The translations under genes were made by a program, and so were the position numbers. Of a DNA stretch of 64,000 nt, positions 18,771 to 27,178 are shown in pieces. The notes under the pieces are model-generated. The model saw only the letters and a program-made list of their open reading frames with translations. It searched no databases and was not told the origin of the DNA. The stretch is from Pseudomonas orientalis (GTDB taxonomy: Bacteria; Pseudomonadota; Gammaproteobacteria; Pseudomonadales; Pseudomonadaceae). Each line of letters opens with the position of its first letter. Position 1 is the first letter of the stretch. The stretch lies in the NCBI RefSeq assembly GCF_002934065.1, contig NZ_CP018049.1, positions 3,594,501-3,658,500 of the forward strand, written 5' to 3'.

Positions 18771-19523
18771 TCAGAACGCGATACCGACCTTCAAACCATA
18801 CTCATCACGCTTGAGCTTGGTATTGTCGGCTACATAGGAATCGTCATCGAGCTTGTACTCGGTGCGGGTGTAGTACAGGCCCGCCATTACCGGCAGGTTG
18901 CCCTTCTGGTTCATCAGCAGGCTGACTTCGGCGTAAGGGTTGGTGCGGTCCTTGAGGTCCACGCTGTCGCTGCCGACGCCGTCCACCTTGAGTTTGGCGC
19001 GGCCATCAATGGTATGTCGGGCGCCGGCTTCAACGCGCAGGGTCATGTCATCGAACTGATGGTTGTAGCCCAGGGCAGCCTTGGCGAACGGCGACTTGTT
19101 GGTGAGCTTCAGGTCGTAGCCGTTGGTGTCCGGCTCGTAGCGGGTCCAGGTGTAGCCACCGCCGACGATCACGTCGACGAAGTTGCGTGCGTCCAGGGCG
19201 GCACGCCAGCCGAGGTCGAGGTCGGCCTGGCCTTCCTTGAGCTTGTTGTCGCTCTTTTCGCCGTACTTGGCTTCGATACCGGCCTGGTAGATGAAGCCGG
19301 ATTCGGCAGTGAGCTTATTGCCGAAGTTGTAGAACAGGCCCGCCTCGGGCATGTGGTCCTTGTCGCTTTCGCTACCGCCTTCGAGTTTGAAGTCGTTATA
19401 GCTGCCGAGGATCCCGAAGGTGGAAATCGGGTCGGTAGACGGTGCCGCGAACACCACGCCTGGTGCCGCCACCAGGGCCAGCCACGAGGTGTTCTTGAGG
19501 AAGTTTCCGAATAGTTTGGACAT
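18771..19523 (-). CDS. Outer-membrane beta-barrel protein
   Basis: A 250-residue protein with a signal peptide (ending about AAPGVVFA) and alternating polar/hydrophobic strands throughout. It ends in ...LKVGIAF, and a terminal phenylalanine is the usual BAM recognition signal. Tyr and Asp-rich loops (e.g. KLDDDSYVADNTKLKRDEYG) fit a small 8-10 stranded porin-like barrel. I do not recognise a specific family or substrate. Two GTTCGAAC palindromes lie 46-78 bp upstream of the start and may be its operator. Convergent with the HTH gene. Confidence 0.85.
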   Translation of the reverse strand: MSKLFGNFLKNTSWLALVAAPGVVFAAPSTDPISTFGILGSYNDFKLEGGSESDKDHMPEAGLFYNFGNKLTAESGFIYQAGIEAKYGEKSDNKLKEGQADLDLGWRAALDARNFVDVIVGGGYTWTRYEPDTNGYDLKLTNKSPFAKAALGYNHQFDDMTLRVEAGARHTIDGRAKLKVDGVGSDSVDLKDRTNPYAEVSLLMNQKGNLPVMAGLYYTRTEYKLDDDSYVADNTKLKRDEYGLKVGIAF

Positions 19524-19568
19524 CGTTTACATCTCCATTTTTTGAGTGGGCAAAGTATTCAGGAATCA

Positions 19569-19601
19569 GTTCGAACCTTCGCATTTGCAAAAAGTTCGAA
19601 C
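19569..19601. promoter_or_regulatory. Twin GTTCGAAC palindromes
   Basis: Two exact copies of the self-complementary octamer GTTCGAAC, at 19569-19576 and 19594-19601, have centres 25 bp apart. They lie in the divergent region between the outer-membrane protein gene and the small gene at 19774. No regulator is assigned. Confidence 0.4.
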
Positions 19602-19773
19602 GAATGTGCACCAACATGGAGAAAAAACGGTTCAGCGAAGGCTCTAGCTCAAGACTCTTGGCCATTGATGCGGACTGGATGCGTCACTACGTCGCGCGCC
19701 CGTGCGAATTGTCATTTTGAATGAACCTTTACGCGCGGCTGCCTATCCATCTATAACAAGACAGGGAGGCAAC

Positions 19774-20010
19774 ATGAGTACCGCAAAAATCTACACCATC
19801 AACTATCAACTGCACGGTAAACCCAAGTCTTTTGTAGTGCGCGCCGAGGTGATGAACAGCACCGAAGCCTGGCACTGGGCGGCCGTCGACGCCGACATCG
19901 CACACGTCAGCCGCATCGGCCGCGTGGGGCACGAGCAGGTGAAAAAGACCACTCGGCCCTGGGCGGAAAAATACGGCATCACCGATGTGAGCTGGAATCC
20001 TCCAAAATAA
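19774..20010 (+). CDS. Small conserved Pseudomonas protein, DUF6555-like
   Basis: A 78-residue soluble protein beginning MSTAKIYTINYQLHGKPKSF and containing MNSTEAWHWAAVDADI. The pattern of an N-terminal YxxxYxLHGxPKSF strand pair followed by an AWHWA helix matches, from memory, the Pseudomonas-specific DUF6555 family of unknown function. Start is supported by GGGAGG 8 bp upstream. It ends in a clean hairpin terminator. It is probably monocistronic. Confidence 0.82.
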   Translation: MSTAKIYTINYQLHGKPKSFVVRAEVMNSTEAWHWAAVDADIAHVSRIGRVGHEQVKKTTRPWAEKYGITDVSWNPPK

Positions 20011-20013
20011 ACG

Positions 20014-20042
20014 AAGCCCCGCACATTGCGGGGCTTTGGTTT
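20014..20042. terminator. Terminator between convergent small genes
   Basis: The stem AAGCCCCGC/GCGGGGCTT with a 5-nt loop is followed by TGGTTT on the plus strand. The AAAC on the other side gives a weak T-tract for the minus-strand gene. Confidence 0.8.
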
Positions 20043-20250
20043 ACCTCTTCAAGTCGCCCAACGGATCGTAGGGCGGCTTTTTTTCCGGCTGTTTTTGCTT
20101 GTGCTGCTTTTGCTCGTCCAATGGCGCAATGGCCGGGCCAATGGGATCGACCTGCGGGTCAGACACATCCGGCGAATCGGGATCGAATCCCAGCTCATCC
20201 TTGCCGGTGGCGTGATCGTCGGAGCGTGGGCCGTTCGGGGGATTGCTCAT
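20041..20250 (-). CDS. Small acidic, proline-rich hypothetical protein
   Basis: A 69-residue, very hydrophilic protein with no hydrophobic core: an Asp/Pro-rich middle (LGFDPDSPDVSDPQVDP) and a Lys/Gln-rich C terminus ending PPYDPLGDLKR. It is likely intrinsically disordered. A strong AAGGAGG ribosome-binding site precedes the ATG, which is the best evidence that it is translated. It lies 14 bp after another tiny charged gene, so the two probably form an operon. From memory it resembles DUF6021-type Pseudomonas proteins; function unknown. Confidence 0.75.
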   Translation of the reverse strand: MSNPPNGPRSDDHATGKDELGFDPDSPDVSDPQVDPIGPAIAPLDEQKQHKQKQPEKKPPYDPLGDLKR

Positions 20251-20264
20251 ACAGACCTCCTTGC

Positions 20265-20444
20265 TTACAACGGGCGGGCTTTGTCGTGGAGGTTTTCCAG
20301 GTCGTGTTCGGCCTGCTCCACATCATCGTTTTCGTCGCGCTCGGCCGGATCGTTGGGGCGCAGCGCATTGTTATCACGCTCCTCTTCACCGGGCGTGCGG
20401 TCGGGATTGGGCGTGCCTGGCGGCGGTTGCTTGTGTTCGGACAT
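20265..20444 (-). CDS. 59-residue charged hypothetical protein
   Basis: Reading the minus strand from the ATG at 20444 gives MSEHKQPPPGTPNPDRTPGE and on to ...LENLHDKARPL, 59 residues, about half of them charged. A GAGGTAA ribosome-binding site lies upstream. Like its downstream neighbour it has no hydrophobic segment and looks disordered or helical (DDVEQAEHDLENLHDKA could form an amphipathic helix). Small charged Pseudomonas proteins of this sort are often stress-linked, but nothing here shows a function. Confidence 0.7.
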   Translation of the reverse strand: MSEHKQPPPGTPNPDRTPGEEERDNNALRPNDPAERDENDDVEQAEHDLENLHDKARPL

Positions 20445-20557
20445 GATGGCTTACCTCATCGTGACTTCAGGATTTAGAGGAAACCCCGTTGGCCATCGTT
20501 CAACTTGATTGCGTGAAGCGTGAGAAGATGCCCTCCCGTGCTGGAGACCTGACCCGA

Positions 20558-21079
20558 ATGTTCGAACTCAAACCCTGTGACCCTGCCCTCTATCGCCGAC
20601 AAACCCGCCGCAGCACGCTGATCGTCGCCGTGGTATTCCTGGCCGTGGCCATGTTGTTGTCAGGCTTGGCGGTGATGCTGTTCGGTGAGCCTGGCGGGGA
20701 CAACTTTCGCTTCAATGTCGGTGGCGTGTTTGCAGGGGTGTTGATCACCGTGGCTCTGGTGCGCGGCCCCTTCTGGCGCCAGCCCTGGCTGGCACCGGCG
20801 GTCTATGGCTGGCAGCTCAAGCGCAGCCTGATGAGCGTGACCAATGTGATGCACAAGGTCCGCGAACAGGTGCAGGCCGGGGACCCGAACGCTATCAAAG
20901 TGTTGCGCTTCTACCACTTGGCGCTGACGCAGATGCATGCCCTGGATGCAAACTCCAGCGCCCACGCGCAACTGGTCGGTGAGGTGGACGCACACAAGGA
21001 CAAGATGCAGGCATTGGGGATCGATACCGAACAAACTCGCCTCGATCCGGCCTGGCTGGAGAGCATCAAAAACCGGTGA
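20558..21079 (+). CDS. DUF3087-like membrane protein
   Basis: A 173-residue protein beginning MFELKPCDPALYRRQTRRST. Two transmembrane helices follow (about residues 22-42 and 52-70), then a cytoplasmic helical domain (about 85-173). The N-terminal YRRQTRRSTLI lead-in to a hydrophobic hairpin is what I recall for the DUF3087 family of pseudomonads and relatives, function unknown. The ATG at 20558 has GGAGA upstream; the frame is open earlier but without a good site. Convergent with the MFS gene 27 bp downstream. Confidence 0.8.
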   Translation: MFELKPCDPALYRRQTRRSTLIVAVVFLAVAMLLSGLAVMLFGEPGGDNFRFNVGGVFAGVLITVALVRGPFWRQPWLAPAVYGWQLKRSLMSVTNVMHKVREQVQAGDPNAIKVLRFYHLALTQMHALDANSSAHAQLVGEVDAHKDKMQALGIDTEQTRLDPAWLESIKNR

Positions 21080-21106
21080 GCACTGCGTGTGCGCCATCAA
21101 CAAGGG

Positions 21107-22471
21107 CTAAACTGTTCGTTTATAGGGCAATAAACGCAGGCCACTGGCGACAGCGCCGATCAGCGCAAACCCGCAACCCAGCCACAATGCCGAGACTGGG
21201 CCACTGTCCACAAACAGATGGAAACACAAGGCGACCAACGAGGCGCCAAGTGTCTGGCCCAGCAACCGCGAGATCGCCACGATGCCACTGGCCCCGCCGC
21301 TGCGGGCCAGGGGTGCACTGGTCATCAGCGCCTTGAGATTGGGTGACTGGAAAAAACCGAAACCGGCGCCACACAAGGCCATGCGCCAGCCGATATCGAA
21401 GGCCGAGGCATCATTGCTCAAGGTTGCCAGCGCGGCCATGCCGACACTGAGCATCAACAAGCCAATACCGCACAGCAAACCCAGTGACACGCGGTCAGCC
21501 AGGCGTCCCGCGACCAGGGCCATGACCGCCACCACGGCCGGCCACGGCGTCATCAGAAAGCCGGTCTCCACCTGGCTGTGGCCCAGCGCCGACTGCAACA
21601 GGAACGGCAATGCGACAAACGCCAGGCCCTGGGCACTGAAGGCGCAGATAGCGGTCAGCGATGACAACGCAAATACCGGGCGCTTGAACAGGTCCACTGC
21701 CAGCATCGGCGCCGGATGCCCGGCCTCGCGGCGCAGCAGTAAAGCGCCGAACACCAGCGCCAGCGCGATCAGGCCCAGGGTCAGCGCGCCTTGTGCGCCA
21801 TGTACGGCGGCGCCCAGACCCAGGACCAACAAGGCGAACAAGCCGGCACATAACAGCGCCGCCAACCGATCAAACGCGTGCCCGGTGATCGGCAGCGTCG
21901 GTAACGAGCGCAGACCCAGGCCCAATGCCAGCAGCCCGAGTGGCACATTGATCAGGTACAGCCAATGCCAACTGGCCACTGAGAGAATCGCCGACGCGGC
22001 GGTGGGCCCGAGAGTGAACGCCAGCCCCACCACCAGCGAGTTATAGCCCAGGCCACGCCCGAGCATTTTCGCGGGGTAGATATGCCTGAGCAACGCGGTG
22101 TTGACGCTCATCAGCGCGGCCGCCCCCAGGCCCTGCGCCACCCGCGCGGCGGTGAGGGTCAGCAGCGAATCGGCCAGCCCGCACAATAACGACGAGACGA
22201 TGAACAGCAGCAACCCGCCGAGGTATACGCGGCGATGCCCCAGCACATCGCTCAGCGAAGCAAACGGCAGCACGGTTGCAATAATCGCCAACTGATAGGC
22301 GTTGACCACCCAGATCACCGAGGCCGAGTCAGTACCGATGCCCTGCGCCAGTGTCGGCAAGGCGGTATTGACGATGGCAGTGTCCAGCGTCGCCATGCCG
22401 ATGCCCAGGGAAAGGGCAATCACGGCTGGCAAGCGTTTATCGAGGGGCAGCCCATCGGCAACAGGAGACAT
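21107..22471 (-). CDS. MFS transporter, DHA2-like (14 helices)
   Basis: A 454-residue inner-membrane drug/proton antiporter-type protein. The N terminus has the DHA2 motif LDTAIVNTALPTLAQGIG and motif A as LSDVLGHRRVYLGG. The repeated hydrophobic blocks fit about 14 helices, as in SmvA/QacA-like exporters. Start is ATG at 22471 (MSPVADGLPLDKRLPAV); the frame is open further upstream but that part is not membrane-protein-like. No partner membrane-fusion gene is adjacent, unlike the EmrAB pair at the end of the window. Substrate unknown. Confidence 0.9.
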   Translation of the reverse strand: MSPVADGLPLDKRLPAVIALSLGIGMATLDTAIVNTALPTLAQGIGTDSASVIWVVNAYQLAIIATVLPFASLSDVLGHRRVYLGGLLLFIVSSLLCGLADSLLTLTAARVAQGLGAAALMSVNTALLRHIYPAKMLGRGLGYNSLVVGLAFTLGPTAASAILSVASWHWLYLINVPLGLLALGLGLRSLPTLPITGHAFDRLAALLCAGLFALLVLGLGAAVHGAQGALTLGLIALALVFGALLLRREAGHPAPMLAVDLFKRPVFALSSLTAICAFSAQGLAFVALPFLLQSALGHSQVETGFLMTPWPAVVAVMALVAGRLADRVSLGLLCGIGLLMLSVGMAALATLSNDASAFDIGWRMALCGAGFGFFQSPNLKALMTSAPLARSGGASGIVAISRLLGQTLGASLVALCFHLFVDSGPVSALWLGCGFALIGAVASGLRLLPYKRTV

Positions 22472-22587
22472 GAACAATCCGCACAGGTGGCAAGGGTGCC
22501 TAGAGTACGGCCAGTGCGGATTTTTTTCAGCGTTCGTTGGCTTGCCTGTCAATCTTTTCATGTTGCCAAGGGCTGGCCAGGCCCGGC

Positions 22588-22974
22588 TCAATAAGTGATT
22601 TGCAGCGTGGTAATGGGCGGGTTCGGGCGGCAATGACAGGCTAACTGATCAGCCGCCATCTTCGGATTCCACGGCCCGATCACGCCGTCGCGCTTGCCGT
22701 TGTCATCCACTGAATCCAGCGCCTTCATGACGTTGTCACGCTTGAGCAGCTCGCGGGCCAGTTGGATTTCATTATCTTTCTGCGCGTCGCCGGTCAGCGA
22801 GCGTCCCGCCACTTCACGGATTTTATCCGTGGTTGCGTTCGGGGTCGTCGGGTGCTTGAACGCCTGGAAGTTATCGCCAAATGCCTTGGCCAGGTCCGAG
22901 TCCGACATCGATGAGTAATCCTTCGGATTCGGACGCGCCGGTGAAACGTTCACGGAAATGCGTGAGACCATCAT
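22588..22974 (-). CDS. Candidate HrpL-dependent type III secreted protein
   Basis: A 128-residue protein starting MMVSRISVNVSPARPNPKDY, with a polar Ser/Pro-rich N terminus as expected for a type III secretion signal, then a helical domain. The stretch LDSVDDNGKRDGVIG resembles an EF-hand-like Asp/Gly loop. The C terminus carries the unusual ACHC. AGGAG precedes the ATG. An hrp-box-like promoter lies 37-65 bp upstream of the start. From memory, similar small proteins in P. fluorescens strains are annotated as type III effectors. No secretion apparatus genes are in the window. Confidence 0.75.
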   Translation of the reverse strand: MMVSRISVNVSPARPNPKDYSSMSDSDLAKAFGDNFQAFKHPTTPNATTDKIREVAGRSLTGDAQKDNEIQLARELLKRDNVMKALDSVDDNGKRDGVIGPWNPKMAADQLACHCRPNPPITTLQITY

Positions 22975-23010
22975 GATTGAGTGCTCCTGGAAGTGTGCCG
23001 AGGTCGCTGT

Positions 23011-23039
23011 TAAGTGGCCAGCGTCCTCAGGTCAGTTCC
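23011..23039 (-). promoter_or_regulatory. hrp box (HrpL sigma factor promoter)
   Basis: On the minus strand GGAACT-N16-CCACTTA, against the consensus GGAACC-N15/16-CCACNNA: one mismatch and exact spacing. It lies 37 bp upstream of the small effector-like gene, a normal distance for HrpL promoters. Confidence 0.75.
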
Positions 23040-23054
23040 AGGGTGCGCGCACCT

Positions 23055-23930
23055 TCAGAACGGCGTTGCCGGTGTGATCGCACTGAGGTCCAGACAGCCT
23101 TCTTTCAAGGGCGGGCACCAATAGTAGCCACCGGTCAACGGTGTGCTGATGCGATACAAACCATCGACAATCCCGTCTTCCAGTCCACTCATGCGGCGCA
23201 GTTGCGCTTCGAATGCGTCAAAGGAATGCCCGAACGCGAGAAACATCAGGCCCGCCTGACCGTTCTCGGCCCAGGGCATTGAACGACGCACCACGAACGC
23301 CTGCGGGGTGAAGCTTTCCTGGGCGGTGCGCTTGGTGTGGGCGGAATCGGGGGCGTCGTCGAGTTCTTCGTTGTCGCCATGGCGACGGCCGATGATGTGG
23401 TCGCGCTCCTGGGCGGGCAGCGCAGCGAACCCGTCAAGGTCGTGCTGCCACTGCTGGATGGCCGCGAAGCTGGCGCCGCCGTGTGTGAAGGCCGCTTCGA
23501 CGGCCGCGTCGTCGTGAGGGTTTTCGGTGCCGTCCTCGTAGTCGGTCAGGTCGAAGCCGGTCTTGTAGCGAAAGCCTTCAGTCATCTGCACCAGGCGCAA
23601 CGCCGGCGCCAGGGCTTTTTCGAACGCACGGCTGCGCAACAGCAATTCACCACGGTCCACGCCGTGCAACCATACCCACAGCGCCTGCTGAGTGGACGGG
23701 TTATGCGCGCCCGGGCCGCTGACGGCCGGGAAGCTACGCAACCCTTCGATGCCTGCGCCCAGCGCTTGTACCAGGGGTTCGCCGAAACCGACCACCGCCG
23801 CGGAATCCGTCAGCTGCACCAGCGCATCCAGCGCTGCGGGCAAGGCATCCAGGGACTCGAGGGCAAAAAACAGATGGCGTGCCTGCAACGGCACCGGTGC
23901 GGCAAGAATGCCCGGCTGGTAGTGACTCAT
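23055..23930 (-). CDS. DyP-type haem peroxidase
   Basis: A 291-residue dye-decolourising peroxidase. The GXXDG motif is present as DYEDGTENP (about residues 130-138), and the proximal haem His is in SAHTKR, with the following distal/arginine region around FVVRRSMPW and LMFLAFGHSFDAFEAQLRRM. Such enzymes oxidise dyes, porphyrins or phenolics with H2O2. The start is the ATG with AAGGAG upstream (MSHYQPGILA), a common N terminus of the class B (YfeX-like) group. No signal peptide, so cytosolic; no encapsulin gene adjoins it. Confidence 0.93.
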   Translation of the reverse strand: MSHYQPGILAAPVPLQARHLFFALESLDALPAALDALVQLTDSAAVVGFGEPLVQALGAGIEGLRSFPAVSGPGAHNPSTQQALWVWLHGVDRGELLLRSRAFEKALAPALRLVQMTEGFRYKTGFDLTDYEDGTENPHDDAAVEAAFTHGGASFAAIQQWQHDLDGFAALPAQERDHIIGRRHGDNEELDDAPDSAHTKRTAQESFTPQAFVVRRSMPWAENGQAGLMFLAFGHSFDAFEAQLRRMSGLEDGIVDGLYRISTPLTGGYYWCPPLKEGCLDLSAITPATPF

Positions 23931-24068
23931 GTGAACTCCTTCAGGAAAGCCGCGCAGTTTATCCCGAAGCCCGCGCAATGCGCAGGGGAAAGCGCGCAAG
24001 CCTTGCCACAGAGCCCTTGTATGGGTGACTCTCTAGTCATGTTTTGCAACTATTCCAGGGGTAGCGCC

Positions 24069-25685
24069 ATGACCACCAGCAACCTGCTCGCCGAGCTGTT
24101 TCCCTCCACCCTCGCCGAAATCCCGGAGCAATTTCGCCTGGGGGCGCCGATTGAACAGCGTGATTACCTGGTCGATGGCCAGTTGCGCGTTTGGAATGGC
24201 CCGCTGGCTCGCGTGCAAAGCCCTGTGCAACTGGGCGACGAACGCGTGCACATCGGCAGCACGCCACTGCTGGACGCCGAGACCGCCCTCACCGCCCTCG
24301 ACGCCGCCGTGCGCGCCTATGACCGGGGCCAGGGCAAGTGGCCGACCCTGCGCGTGGCCGACCGTATCCAGCATGTGGAAGCCTTCCTGCGGCGCATGCG
24401 CGAACAGCGCGACGCGGTGGTCAAGCTGCTGATGTGGGAGATCGGCAAGAACCTCAAAGACTCACAGAAGGAGTTCGACCGCACCTGCGACTACATCACC
24501 GACACCATCAACGCCCTCAAGGAACTCGACCGCCGCAGCAGCCGCTTCGAGCTGGAGCAGGACACCCTTGGGCAAATCCGCCGCGTGCCCTTGGGCGTGT
24601 CGCTGTGCATGGGGCCTTACAATTATCCGCTTAACGAAACGTTCACCACGCTGATCCCGGCGTTGATCATGGGCAATACCGTGGTGTTCAAGCCGGCCAA
24701 GCTCGGTGTGCTGTTGATCCGCCCGTTGCTGGAGGCGTTCCGCGACAGCTTCCCGGCCGGGGTGATCAACGTGATCTATGGCAGCGGCCGCGAAACCGTG
24801 AGCGCGCTGATGGCCAGCGGCAAGATCGATATCTTTGCCTTCATCGGCACCAACAAGGCCGCCAGCGACCTGAAAAAACTGCACCCCAAACCCCACCGCT
24901 TGCGCGCCGCATTGGGCCTGGATGCGAAAAACCCGGGCATCGTGCTGCCCGAGGTCGACCTCGACAACGCGGTCAGCGAAGCGCTCACCGGCTCGCTGTC
25001 GTTCAACGGCCAGCGTTGCACGGCCTTGAAGATCCTGTTTGTGCATGAGGATGTGGTCGACCGTTTTATCGAAAAATTCAACGCCAGGCTGGCGACGCTC
25101 AAACCCGGCATGCCCTGGGATGAAGGCGTGGCGCTGACCCCGCTGCCGGAAGTGGGCAAGGTGGATTACCTCAACGACCTGGTGGCCGATGCCGCGCAGC
25201 ACGGCGCCCGGGTGGTGAATGCCGACGGCGGGGCGAGCCGTGGATCATTTTTCTACCCGGCCGTGCTGTACCCGGTGAACCCGCAGATGCGCGTGTACCA
25301 CGAAGAACAATTCGGCCCCGTGGTGCCGATCGTGCCCTACCGTGACCTGGAGACGGTGATCGACTACGTACTGGACTCCGACTTCGGCCAGCAATTGAGC
25401 CTGTTCGGCACCAACGCCGTGGAGATCGGACGGCTGGTGGACACCTTCGCCAACCAGGTCGGCCGGATCAATATCAACGCCCAGTGCCAGCGCGGGCCGG
25501 ACACCTTCCCCTTCAACGGACGCAAGAACTCGGCCGAGGGCACGTTGTCGGTACATGACGCGTTGCGCGTGTTCTCGATCCGCACCCTGGTGGCGACCAA
25601 GTTCCAGGAAAGCAACAAGGCGTTGCTCGGCGAGATCCTGCGCAACCGTGACTCGAGCTTCATCAGCACCGACTACATCTTCTAA
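24069..25685 (+). CDS. Aldehyde dehydrogenase superfamily, NADP-GAPDH-like
   Basis: A 538-residue ALDH-fold enzyme. The nucleotide-binding half has PLGVSLCMGPYNYPLNETF and NTVVFKPAK, and the catalytic cysteine is in FNGQRCTALK. It resembles non-phosphorylating NADP-dependent glyceraldehyde-3-phosphate dehydrogenases annotated in Pseudomonas (about 538 residues). Oddly, where most ALDHs have ELGGKNP with the general-base glutamate, this one reads LGLDAKNPGIVLPEVD, so the usual Glu is missing. The start is MTTSNLLAELFPSTL with the frame open far upstream antisense to the DyP gene. Substrate is therefore uncertain. Confidence 0.9.
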   Translation: MTTSNLLAELFPSTLAEIPEQFRLGAPIEQRDYLVDGQLRVWNGPLARVQSPVQLGDERVHIGSTPLLDAETALTALDAAVRAYDRGQGKWPTLRVADRIQHVEAFLRRMREQRDAVVKLLMWEIGKNLKDSQKEFDRTCDYITDTINALKELDRRSSRFELEQDTLGQIRRVPLGVSLCMGPYNYPLNETFTTLIPALIMGNTVVFKPAKLGVLLIRPLLEAFRDSFPAGVINVIYGSGRETVSALMASGKIDIFAFIGTNKAASDLKKLHPKPHRLRAALGLDAKNPGIVLPEVDLDNAVSEALTGSLSFNGQRCTALKILFVHEDVVDRFIEKFNARLATLKPGMPWDEGVALTPLPEVGKVDYLNDLVADAAQHGARVVNADGGASRGSFFYPAVLYPVNPQMRVYHEEQFGPVVPIVPYRDLETVIDYVLDSDFGQQLSLFGTNAVEIGRLVDTFANQVGRININAQCQRGPDTFPFNGRKNSAEGTLSVHDALRVFSIRTLVATKFQESNKALLGEILRNRDSSFISTDYIF

Positions 25686-25703
25686 GATCACCTCGGTCAA
25701 ACA

Positions 25704-25910
25704 TGTGGGAAGGGGCTTGCCCTGATGCCAGGCAGTTAAGACTTTTTGTAGGAGCGAGCTTGCTCGCGAAAAACTCACAGGCACCGCGTTCATTCAGACA
25801 GCACGCGTTATCGTTGACGCTTTTCGCGAGCAAGAGCTAGGCGCCCCCCTCGCTCCCACAGACGGCGGTGTACGTTTGACTGACTGACATTAGAGCAAGC
25901 CCCTCCCACA
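25704..25910. repeat. Nested, degenerate REP elements
   Basis: An outer decayed pair (TGTGGGAAGGGGCTTGCCC at 25704 and its inverse ending near 25910) encloses a different inner pair built on GGAGCGAGCTTGCTCGCG (25749-25860). The right inner copy carries a short insertion. Confidence 0.65.
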
Positions 25911-25949
25911 TTGGATCGGGTTTGCCCTGACTAATGAGCCCCAATACCG

Positions 25950-27011
25950 ATGAACCTGCCCCTCTTTGCCCGGCGTCTGCTGCGGCCTTTGCTGGACCCG
26001 TACCGGCGCTATCGCCACGCCAAGCTGATCCATGCCGTGCGCGTGTCCATTGGCTTGCTGGCGACGATCCTGCTGACCACCGGCCTCAACCTGCCCCATG
26101 GCGAATGGGCGTCGGTGACCATGCTGATCGTGATCGGCGGTTTGCAGCACCATGGCAATATCGGCAAGAAAGCCGTGGAGCGTGCGTACGGTACGCTGAT
26201 CGGCGCCAGCGTCGGGTTGCTGCTGGTGGTGCAAAAAGCCTATTTCGGCCAGCCCTTCCTGACGTACCTGCTGATGTCAGCGGTGTGCGGGTTCTTTTCC
26301 TACCATGCCATCGGCAAGGGCGGTTATATCGCGCTGTTGTCGGCGATCACGGTATTTATCGTGGCCGGGCACGGCGACAACCCGATCTCCGATGGCCTGT
26401 GGCGCACCGTCGACATCCTGATCGGCATCGCCCTGGCCCTGGCGTTTTCCTTCGCCCTGCCGCTGTACGCGGTGTACTCGTGGCGCTACAACCTGGCCAG
26501 CGCCCTGCGCGATTGTGCGGCGATCTACAGCCGCATCATCAATGGCCAGTCGGTGACCGACGATGAACACCTCAAGCTGCTCAACCGCTTGAACGCGGCG
26601 ATGCTGCAACTGCGCTCGCTGATGCCGTCGGTGTCCAAGGAAGTGCGGATTTCCATGACCGAGCTGGACAAACTCCAGCGACACCTGCGCATGTGCATCA
26701 GCACCCTGGAAATTCTTGGCAATACCCGACCGGACCCACGCGATGAACAAGCCAGCGCCCGCATGCGCCTGACGCTCAAGGCCGAGCACCGGCAGATTCG
26801 GGTTCAATTGGTGGGCATGGCACGGGCGTTGAAATCGGGCGTCACGGAGCGCCTGGACCGCTCCCAGAATACCAGCGCTGTCCAGACACCCTTGGACGCT
26901 CCGGTGTACAGCGCACTGGACGGCTATCGGTTGTTGACCGTGCAACTGGCGGCCAACGTGGATCAGATGCGTCAGCGCCTGGCGAAAAGTGCCCCTCGCT
27001 GGAAAATTTAG
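25950..27011 (+). CDS. FUSC-family inner-membrane protein
   Basis: A 353-residue protein with an N-terminal block of six or so helices (about residues 25-175) including LIHAVRVSIGLLATILLTT and HGEWASVTMLIVIGGLQHHG, a hallmark of the FUSC/YccS aromatic-acid-exporter-like family. The C-terminal half is a cytoplasmic helical domain rich in Arg, Leu and Glu. Relatives AaeB and YccS are about 650-700 residues; this single-block form is roughly half that. Substrate unknown. It is convergent with the TetR gene, with a terminator between them. Confidence 0.87.
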   Translation: MNLPLFARRLLRPLLDPYRRYRHAKLIHAVRVSIGLLATILLTTGLNLPHGEWASVTMLIVIGGLQHHGNIGKKAVERAYGTLIGASVGLLLVVQKAYFGQPFLTYLLMSAVCGFFSYHAIGKGGYIALLSAITVFIVAGHGDNPISDGLWRTVDILIGIALALAFSFALPLYAVYSWRYNLASALRDCAAIYSRIINGQSVTDDEHLKLLNRLNAAMLQLRSLMPSVSKEVRISMTELDKLQRHLRMCISTLEILGNTRPDPRDEQASARMRLTLKAEHRQIRVQLVGMARALKSGVTERLDRSQNTSAVQTPLDAPVYSALDGYRLLTVQLAANVDQMRQRLAKSAPRWKI

Positions 27012-27135
27012 CGTTCGCTACGGGCGTCAGTTTGTCTGCGTTAACGTATTCATACTTTCTCTTACATATTTTTCACGTTTTATTCACAAGCCAGGACGTA
27101 GTGTGAAGCCTCATCCGTTACAAACGTTGCATATC

Positions 27136-27164
27136 AAGCCCGCCGCCCCAGCGGGCTTTTTTTT
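27136..27164 (+). terminator. Terminator of the FUSC gene
   Basis: The stem AAGCCCGC/GCGGGCTT with a 7-nt loop is followed by a T-run to 27164. It may also stop the convergent TetR transcript. Confidence 0.85.
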
Positions 27165-27178
27165 GCCCTGGAGTTGGC

